Assembly: GCA_002471015.1 (NCBI GenBank) | Contig: DKPB01000052.1 | Location: 4,612-34,666 of the forward strand | DNA: 30,055 bases | Reading direction: 5' to 3' | From: Stenotrophomonas sp. UBA7346 | GTDB taxonomy: Bacteria; Pseudomonadota; Gammaproteobacteria; Xanthomonadales; Xanthomonadaceae | Shown: piece by piece, positions 6,374 to 15,004 of the stretch | How the letters are laid out: every line of letters begins with the position of its first letter | How positions within the stretch are numbered: the first letter of the stretch is position 1 | Notes under the pieces: model-generated | Databases searched by the model: none | What the model was told of the DNA's origin: nothing | The model's input: the letters and a program-made list of their open reading frames with translations, nothing else | Made by a program: the position numbers and the translations under genes

Positions 6374-7384
6374 ATGAACGATCCCGCTTCCGATCCACTG
6401 CGTACCGAACACCGCCGGCAGTGGGCCGCTGCCGCACTCGGCGACCCTGCCACCACCCTTGAACGCGCATCGGTCGATGCCGGCTTCCGCAGCTATTGGC
6501 GCAGCACCAGCACGCGTGGCAGCCACATCGTGATGGACTCGCCGCCGGGGCTGGAAGACGTGCGGCCATGGCTGCGCATGCACGACCTGCTCGAGCCCAA
6601 CAACGTGCGCGTGCCGCAGGTGCTGGCACGCGATGTCGAGCACGGCTTCCTGCTGCTGGAAGACCTGGGCGGGCCGACCCTGGCGCGCTTCATCAACGAC
6701 GACAATGCCGATGCGTGGTTTGATGCCAGTTTCACCCAGCTGATCCGGCTGCAGTCGATCCCGGTGCCCGAGGGCATGGGCGCGTTCGGTGAGGCACTGC
6801 TGCAGCGCGACGCCGGTTTGTTCGAGGAATGGTTCGTGCAGCGCCACCTCGGCCTCAGCCTGGATTGCGGAGAAAGCGAACAACTGCAGCTGGTGCAACG
6901 GCGCTTGATGGACAATGCACTCAACCAGCCGCAGGTGCTGACCCACCGCGATTTCATGCCGCGCAACCTGATGCCGGTCGATGCTGGCCCGGCGGTACTG
7001 GATTTCCAGGACCTGGTCAGCGGCCCGATCGCCTATGACCCGGCCAGCCTGTTCAAGGATGCATTCCTCAGCTGGCCGCTGGAAAAAGTCGATGGCTGGC
7101 TGGCCCGTTACCACGCCCGCGCCCTGGACGCAGGCCTGCCGGTGCGGCCGTGGCCGCAATTCCTGCGCGACGCTGACTGGATGGGCGTGCAGCGCCACCT
7201 GAAGATCCTCGGCCTGTTCGTGCGCCTGCGCGACCGCGATGGCAAGGGCCACTACTTCGAGGATGCCCCCCGCTTCATCCGCTACCTGGATGAAGTGCTG
7301 CCGCGCTACCCGGAACTGGCGCCCCTGCAGGACCTGTTCGAGCGCCGCTTCAAGCCCGCCATGGCTGCCAAGGCCGCGGCATGA
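6374..7384 (+). CDS. amgK: N-acetylmuramate/N-acetylglucosamine kinase AmgK
   Basis: A 336-residue cytosolic kinase with the aminoglycoside phosphotransferase fold. The catalytic loop LTHRDFMPRNLMP (near residue 195) gives the HxDxxxxN motif, and LDFQD shortly after is the metal-binding equivalent of DFG. AmgK phosphorylates the anomeric position of MurNAc (and GlcNAc) released during cell-wall turnover, as established in Pseudomonas. The assignment over other APH-fold kinases rests on the 4-bp ATGA overlap with murU, whose product uses MurNAc-1-phosphate. The start is taken as ATG 6374; a GTG two codons upstream is possible, and neither has a clear ribosome binding site. Confidence 0.88.
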   Translation: MNDPASDPLRTEHRRQWAAAALGDPATTLERASVDAGFRSYWRSTSTRGSHIVMDSPPGLEDVRPWLRMHDLLEPNNVRVPQVLARDVEHGFLLLEDLGGPTLARFINDDNADAWFDASFTQLIRLQSIPVPEGMGAFGEALLQRDAGLFEEWFVQRHLGLSLDCGESEQLQLVQRRLMDNALNQPQVLTHRDFMPRNLMPVDAGPAVLDFQDLVSGPIAYDPASLFKDAFLSWPLEKVDGWLARYHARALDAGLPVRPWPQFLRDADWMGVQRHLKILGLFVRLRDRDGKGHYFEDAPRFIRYLDEVLPRYPELAPLQDLFERRFKPAMAAKAAA

Positions 7385-8085
7385 AGGCGCTGATCTTTGC
7401 CGCCGGGCTGGGCGAGCGCATGCGTCCGCTCACCGACCACACGCCCAAGCCACTGCTGCCCGTGGCCGGCACGCCATTGATCGAATGGCACCTGCAACGT
7501 CTGTCCGCGCTGGGCGTGAGCGATGTGGTGGTCAACACCAGTTGGCTGGCCACGCAGTTCCCCGAGCGGTTGGGTGATGGCAGCCGCTGGAACCTGCGCC
7601 TGCATTATCTGTACGAAGGCCCGGTGCCGCTGGAAACCGGCGGCGGCATGCACAACGCGCTGCCGCTGCTGGGCGATGCGCCGTTCCTGGCGATCAATGG
7701 TGATATCTGGAGCGATTTCGATTTCGCCCGTTTGCCGCAGGAACCGGAAGGCCAAGCGCATCTGGTGATGGTCGACAATCCCGAACACCACCCTCGCGGC
7801 GACTTCATCCTCGAGGGCAATGGCCAGCTGCGGGATGTGGGTGACCAGGCGCGCCTGACCTTCGCCGGCATCGGCGTTTACCGCCCGCAGCTGTTGCAGG
7901 GATGGCAGGAAGTGATCGGCGGTGCCGACGGCAGCGCGGAAATCCCACCACGCTTCAAGCTCGCGCCACTGCTGCGTGCGGCAATGGATGCCCAGGCGGT
8001 CAGCGGCCAGCACCATCGCGGCCATTGGACCGACGTCGGCACGCCGCAGCGCCTGCAACAGTTGGAAGCCCAGCTGATGCAGTAG
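7381..8085 (+). CDS. murU: N-acetylmuramate-1-phosphate uridylyltransferase MurU
   Basis: A 234-residue nucleotidyltransferase. The N-terminal signature AAGLGERMRPLTDHTPKPLL (residues 7-26) binds the nucleotide, and LAINGDIWSDFDF near residue 100 holds the metal-binding Asp. MurU joins UTP and MurNAc-1-phosphate to make UDP-MurNAc, which bypasses MurA and MurB in Pseudomonas and confers intrinsic fosfomycin tolerance there. Its ATG overlaps the amgK stop codon, so the two are translationally coupled and act in sequence. Related sugar nucleotidyltransferases share the signature, but the pairing with amgK makes MurU the best call. A terminator follows 36 bp after the stop. Confidence 0.9.
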   Translation: MKALIFAAGLGERMRPLTDHTPKPLLPVAGTPLIEWHLQRLSALGVSDVVVNTSWLATQFPERLGDGSRWNLRLHYLYEGPVPLETGGGMHNALPLLGDAPFLAINGDIWSDFDFARLPQEPEGQAHLVMVDNPEHHPRGDFILEGNGQLRDVGDQARLTFAGIGVYRPQLLQGWQEVIGGADGSAEIPPRFKLAPLLRAAMDAQAVSGQHHRGHWTDVGTPQRLQQLEAQLMQ

Positions 8086-8121
8086 CGGCGGCAGCCGCGC
8101 AGCAATGTGAGGCCCGGATGC

Positions 8122-8150
8122 AAAAAGCCTGCGATTGCAGGCTTTTTGTT
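8122..8150. terminator. Bidirectional intrinsic terminator between murU and hda
   Basis: AAAAAGCCTGC-GATT-GCAGGCTTTTT is a perfect 11-bp stem with A-rich and T-rich arms, so it can stop transcripts from both converging operons (amgK-murU on plus, perM-hda on minus). Confidence 0.9.
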
Positions 8151-8210
8151 TGCGCAGGCAGCGCCGGTTTCGCCGCTGACACCGCTGCTGCTGCAAACCG
8201 CTCCCCGCAA

Positions 8211-8912
8211 TCAGCCCTGCCCGTTCTCCAGCACCCGCTTCAGGAACGGCACGGTGATGCGACGCTTGGCCGCCAGCGATTCGCGGTCCAGCCGCTCCAG
8301 CAAGGTCACCAATCCGCTCAGGTCACGGCCCGTGCGCGTCAGCAGCCAATCCAGCGTGGTCTCGTCCATCACCAGGCCACGCCGTACCGAGCGCTCGCGC
8401 AGCACCGCGCCGCGGCCTTCGTCGTCCAGCGGTTCAAGGGTGATGCGGCTGCACTGCGACAGGCGCGAACGCAGGTCGGGCAGCACCAGGCCCAACCCGT
8501 CAGGTGGCAGACGCGCGGTGTAGATCACGGTCACATCAGCGGCACGGGCACGGTTGTGGAACTCGAACAGGGTGACTTCCTGCTCGCGCCTGCCAGCCAC
8601 GTATTCCAGCCCATCCAGGGCAACGATGTCATGCCCCTCCAGTGCTTCCAGGGCTTCGGCCAGGCGTGTACCGGCGGCCTGCAACGGCAGGTAGGCCGGA
8701 CGGCGGCCAGCCTGCAATGCCCCCGCACAGGTGGCCAATGCCAGGTGCGTCTTGCCGGTGCCACCGGCACCGACCAGATAGATCCAATCCTGGCTGTCGC
8801 CGCTGGCGACCGCACGCAACTGGGCCAACGCACCATCAGGCGCGCCGATAAAGGTTTCAAATCGTTGGTCCGGCGGATAACGCAAGGCCAACGGCAACTG
8901 CGGAACACTCAC
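8211..8912 (-). CDS. hda: DnaA regulatory inactivator Hda
   Basis: A 233-residue AAA+ protein related to DnaA domain III without the DNA-binding domain. The N-terminus carries QLPLAL (5-10), a beta-clamp binding motif expected in Hda. Walker A is GAGGTGKT (48-55); the Walker B region reads VALDGLEYVAG, as degenerate as in E. coli Hda. The C-terminal part (RLDRESLAAKRRITVPFLK) aligns well with the E. coli ending. Hda on the DNA-loaded clamp stimulates ATP hydrolysis by DnaA and so prevents re-initiation of replication. The start is GTG at 8912, overlapping the perM stop codon (GTGA). Last gene of a minus-strand operon. Confidence 0.9.
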   Translation of the reverse strand: MSVPQLPLALRYPPDQRFETFIGAPDGALAQLRAVASGDSQDWIYLVGAGGTGKTHLALATCAGALQAGRRPAYLPLQAAGTRLAEALEALEGHDIVALDGLEYVAGRREQEVTLFEFHNRARAADVTVIYTARLPPDGLGLVLPDLRSRLSQCSRITLEPLDDEGRGAVLRERSVRRGLVMDETTLDWLLTRTGRDLSGLVTLLERLDRESLAAKRRITVPFLKRVLENGQG

Positions 8913-10084
8913 TTCGGGTCTACATCCTTCGACACGATGGCCAGCTCCGCGGGAACTTCGATGTTGCGCGGGTCCAGCACGATCGTCGGCCCATGGCCGG
9001 CGTACAACTCACTTTGGCGATAACGTTCATGCGCATAGCGCAGCAGCACGTTGATCACCGCTGCTGCCGGCAAGGCCAGCAGCATGCCAAGAAAACCAAA
9101 CAACTGGCCACCGGCCATCACCGCGAAAATCACGGCCACCGGATGCAGGCCAATCTTGTCGCCCACGATACGCGGGGTAAGCACATAACTTTCCAGCAGC
9201 TGGCCAACGGTGAACACCACGCCCACCAGGGTCAACAGCTTCAGGTCGAAGCCCTGCGACTGCACCAGCGCGGCCAGCACCGCCATCACCACACCGGTGG
9301 TGGCGCCCAGATACGGGATGAAGCTGATCAGCCCGGCCACCAGCCCGATCAACAGCCCAAGGTTGAGGCCGACCAGGCTCAGGCCTGCCGCATACACCAC
9401 GCCCAGCGCGATCATCACCGCGATCTGGCCACGGATGAAGGCGCCAAGCACGTCGTTGGACTCACGGGCCAGCCGTGACACCAGCTCGATATGGTTGCGC
9501 GGCACCAGCGAGGCCACCCGCTCGACCAGCTTGTCCCAGTCGCGCAGGAAGTAATAGGTCAGGATCGGCAGCAGGGCCAGGTTCACCACCCAGGCCACCA
9601 TCGCAAAACCCGAACGCGACAGGTAACCGAAGAAGGTGGTCGCCACCCCGCCTGCCTGTTGCCAGTGGCTGCGCACCCACTCGAACAGGCGGCTGGGATC
9701 CAGCCACGCCATGATCTCCAACCCCGTTTTCTGCTCGATCCACGGGATCGCCGTGCCCAACAGCCATTCCTGCCCCTGCGGCAGGGCGGTCACCAGCGTC
9801 TCGATCTGGCTCTGGATCAACGGCACCAGGATCAGCAGCGCCAGCGTCAGCAACAGGATCATCAACACGAACACCAGCACCACCGCGGTATTGCGCGAGC
9901 GGCCGCGTGCTTCCAGCCGGTCCACCAGCGGATCACCCAGCCACGCCAGCATCAACGCGACCACGAACGGGGTGAGGATGGGCGCCAGCAACCACGTCAC
10001 CCACAGCCCGAAGCCAGTGAGCACCACCATTTTCAGGCGGCGCAGAAACAGCGCGATTTCAGCTTCCGGGCTATCTGCGCTCAT
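8909..10084 (-). CDS. perM: AI-2E/PerM-family membrane protein
   Basis: A 391-residue integral membrane protein of the AI-2 exporter-like (PerM/TqsA) family. Hydrophobic segments near residues 15-50 and 65-90 are followed by a long amphipathic stretch (about 90-150). A second block of membrane segments covers 150-350, including the glycine-rich GLIGLVAGLISFIPYLGATTG typical of the family core (given here in part). The substrate is unknown; family members range from AI-2 exporters to Na+/H+ antiporters. It overlaps both neighbours by 4 bp, and the gene pair perM-hda is common in gamma-proteobacteria. The name perM reflects family and context, not tested function. Confidence 0.82.
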   Translation of the reverse strand: MSADSPEAEIALFLRRLKMVVLTGFGLWVTWLLAPILTPFVVALMLAWLGDPLVDRLEARGRSRNTAVVLVFVLMILLLTLALLILVPLIQSQIETLVTALPQGQEWLLGTAIPWIEQKTGLEIMAWLDPSRLFEWVRSHWQQAGGVATTFFGYLSRSGFAMVAWVVNLALLPILTYYFLRDWDKLVERVASLVPRNHIELVSRLARESNDVLGAFIRGQIAVMIALGVVYAAGLSLVGLNLGLLIGLVAGLISFIPYLGATTGVVMAVLAALVQSQGFDLKLLTLVGVVFTVGQLLESYVLTPRIVGDKIGLHPVAVIFAVMAGGQLFGFLGMLLALPAAAVINVLLRYAHERYRQSELYAGHGPTIVLDPRNIEVPAELAIVSKDVDPK

Positions 10085-11199
10085 CGAATACGGTACTCAC
10101 CCTGCTTGGTGACCGGCGCATCCTCTGCATCGGTCAAGTCATTGTCGGCAGCCCCGCCCACCGGCTGCAGCGCTGCATTCTGCCCGAGCATGCGGTTCAA
10201 ACCCGGCAGGCCGGTCATCAGTTCCACATCCAGCTCCAAGCGGTCGCCCACCGCCTGTACCGGGACAATCGATTTGACCACGGCAACGCCCTGCAGCGAC
10301 GCCGACATGCGCAGATAGTCGTCTGCGCTGCGGATGCCACTGACCGCAATGCGGTAGGTGCCCGCCGCACCCGCCGGCGGGGCCTTGGCATAACGGCGCA
10401 CCAGCGCATCGGCAGCACCGTCGGCACCACCGGCCATGGCCCGGCGCGCATCGCCATCGCGGGTGGTCCACTTGGAAAGCTCACGACCGTTGTCGACGAA
10501 GACCCAGTCGGCCTGCCAGCCGCCGCTCTTTGCGCGGTACAGCTTGCCTACCAGCTGCATGGGCGGGGCATAGCGGGCCGAGGCCCGGGCGATGGCAGCG
10601 GTATCCTGGCGCATGATGGCACCCACCAGTGCCTGCTCGGCCGCACCGCCATTGGGCAGGCCCAGCCGGTAGCCACGGTCGGTTGCCCGGTCCAGCAGCG
10701 GGCGCGCGGCATTTGCCTGCTGTACGCCGACCAGACGCGGGCCACTGCCATCATCGATGGCCAGCCAGACCACCGGCTTGGGCCGCGGCTGCGGCCATAC
10801 CGGCAGGCCCAGTGCCGCGACCAGGCCATCAACGTCGTCCTGGCGGAAGCGCGCCACCAGCATGGTCCGGTAGCTCGGCGCACCGCTGGCCGCCACGCTC
10901 TGGTCCTGCCGGTAGTCGTAGCTCTGCACCATGTCCTTGGCGTTGCGCAGCGCCTGGGCCACGCCAGGGCGGGTCAGCGTGCTGCGATCGCCCGACAACT
11001 TGCCCAGTACGGCACCCAGCGCGCGGGCCATGGCGCCATTGCGGTCGGCCTCGCTCTGGCTGTTGACCGGAACTTCGGCCTCGTAGGCGCCTTGCGCGCT
11101 GGCAACGTCGCCTTCGGTACGCATGCCGGACTGTGCCTGCACCGCCACAATCGGCAGGCAAAGCAGCAAAAACAGGAGTGGGGCCAGGCTGCGGCGCAT
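10081..11199 (-). CDS. DUF2066 domain protein, secreted
   Basis: A 372-residue protein with a signal peptide (MRRSLAPLLFLLLCLPIV, cleaved near VQA-QSG), placing it in the periplasm or as an outer-membrane-attached protein. The mature part starts with EAEVPVNSQSEADRN and MARALGAVLGKLSGD, features of DUF2066 proteins found beside perM and hda in gamma-proteobacteria. Function is unknown. The last 30 residues are acidic and probably disordered. The start at 11199 has GGA 7 nt upstream and begins the signal peptide directly; ATG 11211 (METSM) is an alternative. The stop codon overlaps the perM start (ATGA), so the gene heads the operon. Confidence 0.75.
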   Translation of the reverse strand: MRRSLAPLLFLLLCLPIVAVQAQSGMRTEGDVASAQGAYEAEVPVNSQSEADRNGAMARALGAVLGKLSGDRSTLTRPGVAQALRNAKDMVQSYDYRQDQSVAASGAPSYRTMLVARFRQDDVDGLVAALGLPVWPQPRPKPVVWLAIDDGSGPRLVGVQQANAARPLLDRATDRGYRLGLPNGGAAEQALVGAIMRQDTAAIARASARYAPPMQLVGKLYRAKSGGWQADWVFVDNGRELSKWTTRDGDARRAMAGGADGAADALVRRYAKAPPAGAAGTYRIAVSGIRSADDYLRMSASLQGVAVVKSIVPVQAVGDRLELDVELMTGLPGLNRMLGQNAALQPVGGAADNDLTDAEDAPVTKQGEYRIR

Positions 11200-11232
11200 T
11201 GAAGTTTCCATTGTTCGATGGTTCCGGGGTGA

Positions 11233-11262
11233 ATTGTTGCCCGAATGGGGCCTTCGCGCCAA
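11233..11262 (-). promoter_or_regulatory. Possible promoter of the DUF2066-perM-hda operon
   Basis: On the minus strand TTGGCG (11257-11262) and AACAAT (11233-11238) are separated by 18 bp, a reasonable sigma-70 pair just upstream of the first gene. It overlaps the upstream part of the purM promoter region. Confidence 0.35.
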
Positions 11263-11272
11263 CGTGGCCTGT

Positions 11273-11278
11273 TAAAAT
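11273..11278 (+). promoter_or_regulatory. Probable -10 box of purM
   Basis: TAAAAT (within GTTAAAATGC) matches the -10 consensus at five of six positions, 30 bp before the purM start codon. No good -35 element is visible at 16-18 bp spacing. Confidence 0.4.
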
Positions 11279-11308
11279 GCGGCGTTAACCCCGCCAGCGC
11301 AGCCGACC

Positions 11309-12370
11309 GTGACCAGCACCCCGACTTCCGCCAACTCTCCCCTGACCTACCGTGACGCCGGTGTCGACATCGACGCAGGCAATGAACTGGTGGAACGCAT
11401 CAAACCCTTGGTAAAGCGCAGTTTCCGCCCGGAAGTAATGGGTGGGCTGGGCGGCTTCGGCGCCCTGTTCGACCTGTCCAACAAGTACCGCGAGCCGGTG
11501 CTGGTCTCGGGCACCGACGGCGTCGGCACCAAGCTGAAGCTGGCCCAGCAGTTGGGCCGCCATGACACCATCGGCATCGATCTGGTCGCCATGTGCGTCA
11601 ACGACGTACTGGTGCAGGGCGCTGAGCCGCTGTTCTTCCTGGACTATTTTGCCACCGGCAAACTGGACATCGACACCGCCGCAGCCGTGGTGGGCGGCAT
11701 CGCCAATGGCTGCACCGAGGCCGGCTGCGCCCTGATCGGCGGCGAAACCGCCGAAATGCCGGACATGTACGCCCCGGGCGAATACGACCTGGCCGGCTTC
11801 ACCGTGGCCGCAGTGGAAAAGAGCGAGCTGAAGGACGGCTCGGCCGTTCAGCTGGGCGACGTACTGATCGGCATCGCCTCCTCCGGCCCGCACTCCAACG
11901 GCTACTCGCTGGTGCGCCGCATCTATGAGCGCGCCGGCAGCCCGGCCGACCTGGTGCTGGAAGACGGCAGCAAGCTGGTTGACGCGCTGATGGCGCCGAC
12001 CCGCCTGTACGTCAAGCCGCTGCTGTCGCTGCTCAAGACCCATGGCAGCGCCATCCACGGCATGGCCCACATCACCGGCGGTGGCCTGACCGAGAACATC
12101 ATTCGCGTGGTGCCAGAAGGCCTGGGCCTGGACATCGACGCCACCAGCTGGACCCTGCCGCCGGTATTCCAGTGGCTGCAGCGCGAAGGCAATGTGGCCG
12201 ACGCCGAGATGTGGCGCACCTTCAACTGTGGCATCGGTTTCGTGCTGCTGGTGCCGGCCGACCAGGTCGCCGCCGTCAATGCCTCGCTGGACGCCCTGCA
12301 ACTGCCCCATTGGCAGATCGGCAAGGTGGTTGAAGCGGTCGAAGGCAGCGAACGCGTGCGCATCGGCTGA
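11309..12370 (+). CDS. purM: Phosphoribosylformylglycinamidine cyclo-ligase PurM
   Basis: A 353-residue AIR synthetase that closes the imidazole ring in step 5 of purine synthesis with ATP. YRDAGVDIDAGNELVERIK near the N-terminus, VSGTDGVGTKLKLA (ATP/metal binding), GIDLVAMCVNDVLVQGAEPL and GGETAEMPDMY are all PurM hallmarks. The GTG at 11309 is the only start that precedes the conserved YRDAGVD segment at a normal distance. Two membrane-protein genes and then purN follow on the same strand with short gaps, so purM and purN are probably in one transcript. Confidence 0.95.
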   Translation: MTSTPTSANSPLTYRDAGVDIDAGNELVERIKPLVKRSFRPEVMGGLGGFGALFDLSNKYREPVLVSGTDGVGTKLKLAQQLGRHDTIGIDLVAMCVNDVLVQGAEPLFFLDYFATGKLDIDTAAAVVGGIANGCTEAGCALIGGETAEMPDMYAPGEYDLAGFTVAAVEKSELKDGSAVQLGDVLIGIASSGPHSNGYSLVRRIYERAGSPADLVLEDGSKLVDALMAPTRLYVKPLLSLLKTHGSAIHGMAHITGGGLTENIIRVVPEGLGLDIDATSWTLPPVFQWLQREGNVADAEMWRTFNCGIGFVLLVPADQVAAVNASLDALQLPHWQIGKVVEAVEGSERVRIG

Positions 12371-12394
12371 GCCCGGCCAGCAAGGTTGCCACCC

Positions 12395-12838
12395 ATGGAC
12401 GCAGTCGACCTGCCTGCCACTTCCCCCGCCCCCACCGAAAACGACGCCAACCAGCTGCGGCTGCTGGCGATCTTCCACTACGTGGTGGCGGGGCTGACCG
12501 GGCTGTTCTCGCTTTTGCCGGTGCTGCACCTGGTGATGGGCCTGGCCATCGTCACCGGCAAGTTGCCGATGGAGTCGAATCCTCCGGGCGCAACCGGGCC
12601 CGACCCGGCGCTGTTTGGTTGGTTCTTCGTGATCTTCGCCGGGCTGGCCATTGCCTGCGGACTGACCCTGGCCGGCTTCATCGCCTATGCCGGGCGCTGC
12701 CTGATGCGGCGCCGGCGCTACCTGCTGTGCCAGGTGGTGGCCGCCCTCGCCTGCATGTTGATGCCGTTCGGTACCGTCCTGGGGGTCTTCACCCTGGTGG
12801 TGTTGATGCGCCCCTCCGTCAAGGCTGCCTTTGCTTGA
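12395..12838 (+). CDS. Conserved membrane protein of unknown function
   Basis: A 147-residue protein not assigned to a family here. After about 20 polar residues come three or four hydrophobic segments: around 28-55 (VVAGLTGLFSLLPVLHLVMG), 75-100 (FGWFFVIFAGLAIACG continuing to the next helix) and 110-140. An arginine-rich turn (RCLMRRRRYLL) separates the last two. The start ATG 12395 has AAGG upstream; a TTG three codons before is less likely. It lies 24 bp after purM and 43 bp before the YjdF-like gene, so it is probably in the purM-purN transcript. No link to purine synthesis is evident. Confidence 0.72.
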   Translation: MDAVDLPATSPAPTENDANQLRLLAIFHYVVAGLTGLFSLLPVLHLVMGLAIVTGKLPMESNPPGATGPDPALFGWFFVIFAGLAIACGLTLAGFIAYAGRCLMRRRRYLLCQVVAALACMLMPFGTVLGVFTLVVLMRPSVKAAFA

Positions 12839-12881
12839 GCAAGGCGGCAATTCCGTTCCCCCGACCGCTGGACCACCCCGC

Positions 12882-13490
12882 ATGACCTCCCCCAAGAAAG
12901 CCGCCTTCCTCGGCGTGCTGGCGATCTTCCTCGCCACCTGGATCAAGCCGCTGTGGCCACTGGAACAGACACTGCACAGTTCACTGACCGTGATCGGCCT
13001 GGTTGCGCTGTGGTGGGTGGACCGGCGCTGGCGGCTGGGCAACGGCGCATTCGCGGCCATCTGCGGCTTCATCGCCCTGCATTGCATCGGCGCGCGCTGG
13101 CTGTACTCCAACATCCCCTATGACCAGTGGGCGCAGACCCTGTTCAATTGGTCACCAAATGCCACCTTTGGCTGGCAGCGCAATCATTTCGACCGCCTGA
13201 TCCACTTTCTCTATGGGGTTTGCTTCACCCCTGCCCTGCTGCAGCTCAGCCGCCATGCCTGGCCGGCGCTGCGCATCGGCCAGGCCTTCACCTTGGCGGT
13301 GATGGTGGTGATGTGCACCAGCCTGGCCTATGAGTGGCTGGAATGGGGCATCGCCTTGGCCCTGTCACCGGAAGCCGCCGAGGCCTACAACGGGCAGCAA
13401 GGCGACATCTGGGACGCCCATGCCGACATGCTGCTGGCAACCATCGGCGCCCTGCTGCTGTGGCCGCTGGCCAGGAAGATCGCACGATGA
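12882..13490 (+). CDS. YjdF-like DUF2238 membrane protein
   Basis: A 202-residue membrane protein of the DUF2238/YjdF type with about six hydrophobic segments. Conserved polar motifs lie within it: NHFDRLIHFLYG in the middle, YEWLEWG, and QQGDIWDAHADM near the C-terminus. The His and Asp residues of these motifs suggest a metal site, but no activity is established for the family. The start ATG 12882 begins the hydrophobic N-terminus (MTSPKKAAFL); an upstream in-frame start would overlap the previous gene. Its stop overlaps the purN start codon (ATGA), so translation of purN is coupled to this gene. Confidence 0.82.
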   Translation: MTSPKKAAFLGVLAIFLATWIKPLWPLEQTLHSSLTVIGLVALWWVDRRWRLGNGAFAAICGFIALHCIGARWLYSNIPYDQWAQTLFNWSPNATFGWQRNHFDRLIHFLYGVCFTPALLQLSRHAWPALRIGQAFTLAVMVVMCTSLAYEWLEWGIALALSPEAAEAYNGQQGDIWDAHADMLLATIGALLLWPLARKIAR

Positions 13491-14152
13491 GCCACACTGC
13501 CCGCCCAGCCCGTATTGCCGTGCTCGCCTCAGGCCGTGGCAGCAACCTGCAATGCCTGCTGGATGGCATCGCCACCGGCCAACTGCAGGCGGAGATTGTC
13601 GGGGTGTTCTCCGACAAGCCGGCAGCGCTGGCGCTGCAGAAGGTCCCCAGCGAGCGGCGGTGGGCGCGGCTGCCAAGGGATTTCGAAAGCCGCGAAGCCT
13701 TCGACCTCGCGCTGGGAGATGCACTGGACGCCTGTGCACCGGACTGGATCATCTGCGCCGGCTACATGCGTATCCTCGGCACCGACCTGGTACAGCGCTT
13801 CAACGGGCGCCTGGTGAACATCCACCCCTCACTGCTGCCCTTGTACAAGGGCCTGCATACCCATGCGCGCGCCCTGGCCGCTGGTGATGCCGAGCATGGC
13901 GCCAGCGTCCACTTCGTCGTACCTGAACTGGATGCAGGGGCCGTCATTGCCCAGGCCCGGGTGCCGGTGCTGGCCGGCGACAGCCCCGAATCGCTGGCGG
14001 CGCGGGTGCTGCAGGTGGAACACCCGCTGCTGCTGGCCAGCGTCCAGCTGCTGTTGTCATCCCGCTTAACTGAACAGGGGGGAGTGATCCAGCTCGACGG
14101 TCATTCCCTGTTTAGCCCATTGCGCCTAGATTCCGCCGGAACCCTTGCCTGA
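13487..14152 (+). CDS. purN: Phosphoribosylglycinamide formyltransferase PurN
   Basis: A 221-residue GAR transformylase that uses 10-formyl-tetrahydrofolate in step 3 of purine synthesis. IAVLASGRGSNLQCLLDGI (10-28) binds the GAR phosphate. The catalytic triad is present: Asn111 and His113 in NIHPSLLPLYKGLHTH, and Asp149 in VPELDAG. The start ATG overlaps the preceding YjdF-like gene's stop by 4 bp, and a longer in-frame extension would lie within that gene. The C-terminal tail is about 20 residues longer than the core fold. Together with purM upstream it supplies two steps of the pathway. Confidence 0.94.
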   Translation: MSHTARPARIAVLASGRGSNLQCLLDGIATGQLQAEIVGVFSDKPAALALQKVPSERRWARLPRDFESREAFDLALGDALDACAPDWIICAGYMRILGTDLVQRFNGRLVNIHPSLLPLYKGLHTHARALAAGDAEHGASVHFVVPELDAGAVIAQARVPVLAGDSPESLAARVLQVEHPLLLASVQLLLSSRLTEQGGVIQLDGHSLFSPLRLDSAGTLA

Positions 14153-14213
14153 TCGCGACATTCCGCTGATGTGCGCTCTGGCAGTATCCCTTTTCCCTCT
14201 ACGCGTGGCGTGC

Positions 14214-15002
14214 ATGAACCTTTCCTTCCTCAAGCCATTGCTGATCACCGCCGCTCTGGTCGCACCGCTGGCCCAGGCGCAGCAGCAGGCCGAACCGGCG
14301 CCTGCCCCGGCGCCGCAGACCGTGGCCCTGCCCGCCATGGAATGGAACCCGCCGGCACTGGAACCGTTCGTTGCCACCTACCAGGCCTTCTACAAAGGCA
14401 AGGAAGCCGGCGACGCCACCATGCGCGTGGTCCACAGCAACGGCGAACAGTGGCGGGTTGACATGGCCGTGCGGGGCAAGCGTGGCTTTGCCGGGGTGCT
14501 GGGCCTGAACATCGAGCAGAGCACGGTGTTCAACAATGGAACCAGCATCTACACGCCACTGAGCCAGAGCACAGTGAAGAAGGCCCTGTTCATGGGCAAG
14601 AAGGTCACCGGCGTCTATGACTGGCAAGCCGGCAGCGCGCAGTGGCAGGGCGACCTGAAGAAGGAACGCCAACAGCCCATCCCTCTGCAGCGTGGCGATC
14701 AGAGCGCCTTGCTGTTGAATCTGTCGCTGATGCGCGATGCGCGCCCCGGCAAGGCACTGAGCTACCGATACGTCGACGTTGGCCGCGTGCGCCAGCACGA
14801 GTACCGCGCCGCCGATGCCACCGAGACGGTGCAGGTGGGCGACCTGAGCTACGACGCATTGCGCGTGTACCGCACCAATGGCGGCAACGACGAAACGATC
14901 CTGTGGATCGCCAATGGCGTGCCCACCCCCGTACGCATACTGCAACGCAAAGATGGCCAGGACGATATCGACCTGCGCCTGGTCGAATACCAAGGAGCCT
15001 GA
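14214..15002 (+). CDS. DUF3108 protein, exported (paralogue 1 of 3)
   Basis: A 262-residue protein with a signal peptide (MNLSFLKPLLITAALVAPLA, cleavage near AQA) and then an Ala/Pro-rich linker (EPAPAPAPQ). The mature domain begins FVATYQAFYKGKEAGDATM and contains VYDWQAGSAQWQGD and GDQSALLLNLSLMRDARPG, the DUF3108 pattern shared with the next two genes. Beta-rich DUF3108 proteins are periplasmic or outer-membrane associated and uncharacterised. It is the most diverged of the three. The ATG 14214 was chosen for the signal peptide. It lies 61 bp after purN and 2 bp before paralogue 2. Confidence 0.8.
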   Translation: MNLSFLKPLLITAALVAPLAQAQQQAEPAPAPAPQTVALPAMEWNPPALEPFVATYQAFYKGKEAGDATMRVVHSNGEQWRVDMAVRGKRGFAGVLGLNIEQSTVFNNGTSIYTPLSQSTVKKALFMGKKVTGVYDWQAGSAQWQGDLKKERQQPIPLQRGDQSALLLNLSLMRDARPGKALSYRYVDVGRVRQHEYRAADATETVQVGDLSYDALRVYRTNGGNDETILWIANGVPTPVRILQRKDGQDDIDLRLVEYQGA

Positions 15003-15004
15003 GC

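Noticed and set aside
11285..13114. 609-residue minus-strand frame across purM and the next genes
   Set aside because: It spans several real genes on the other strand, has low-complexity composition and no domain.
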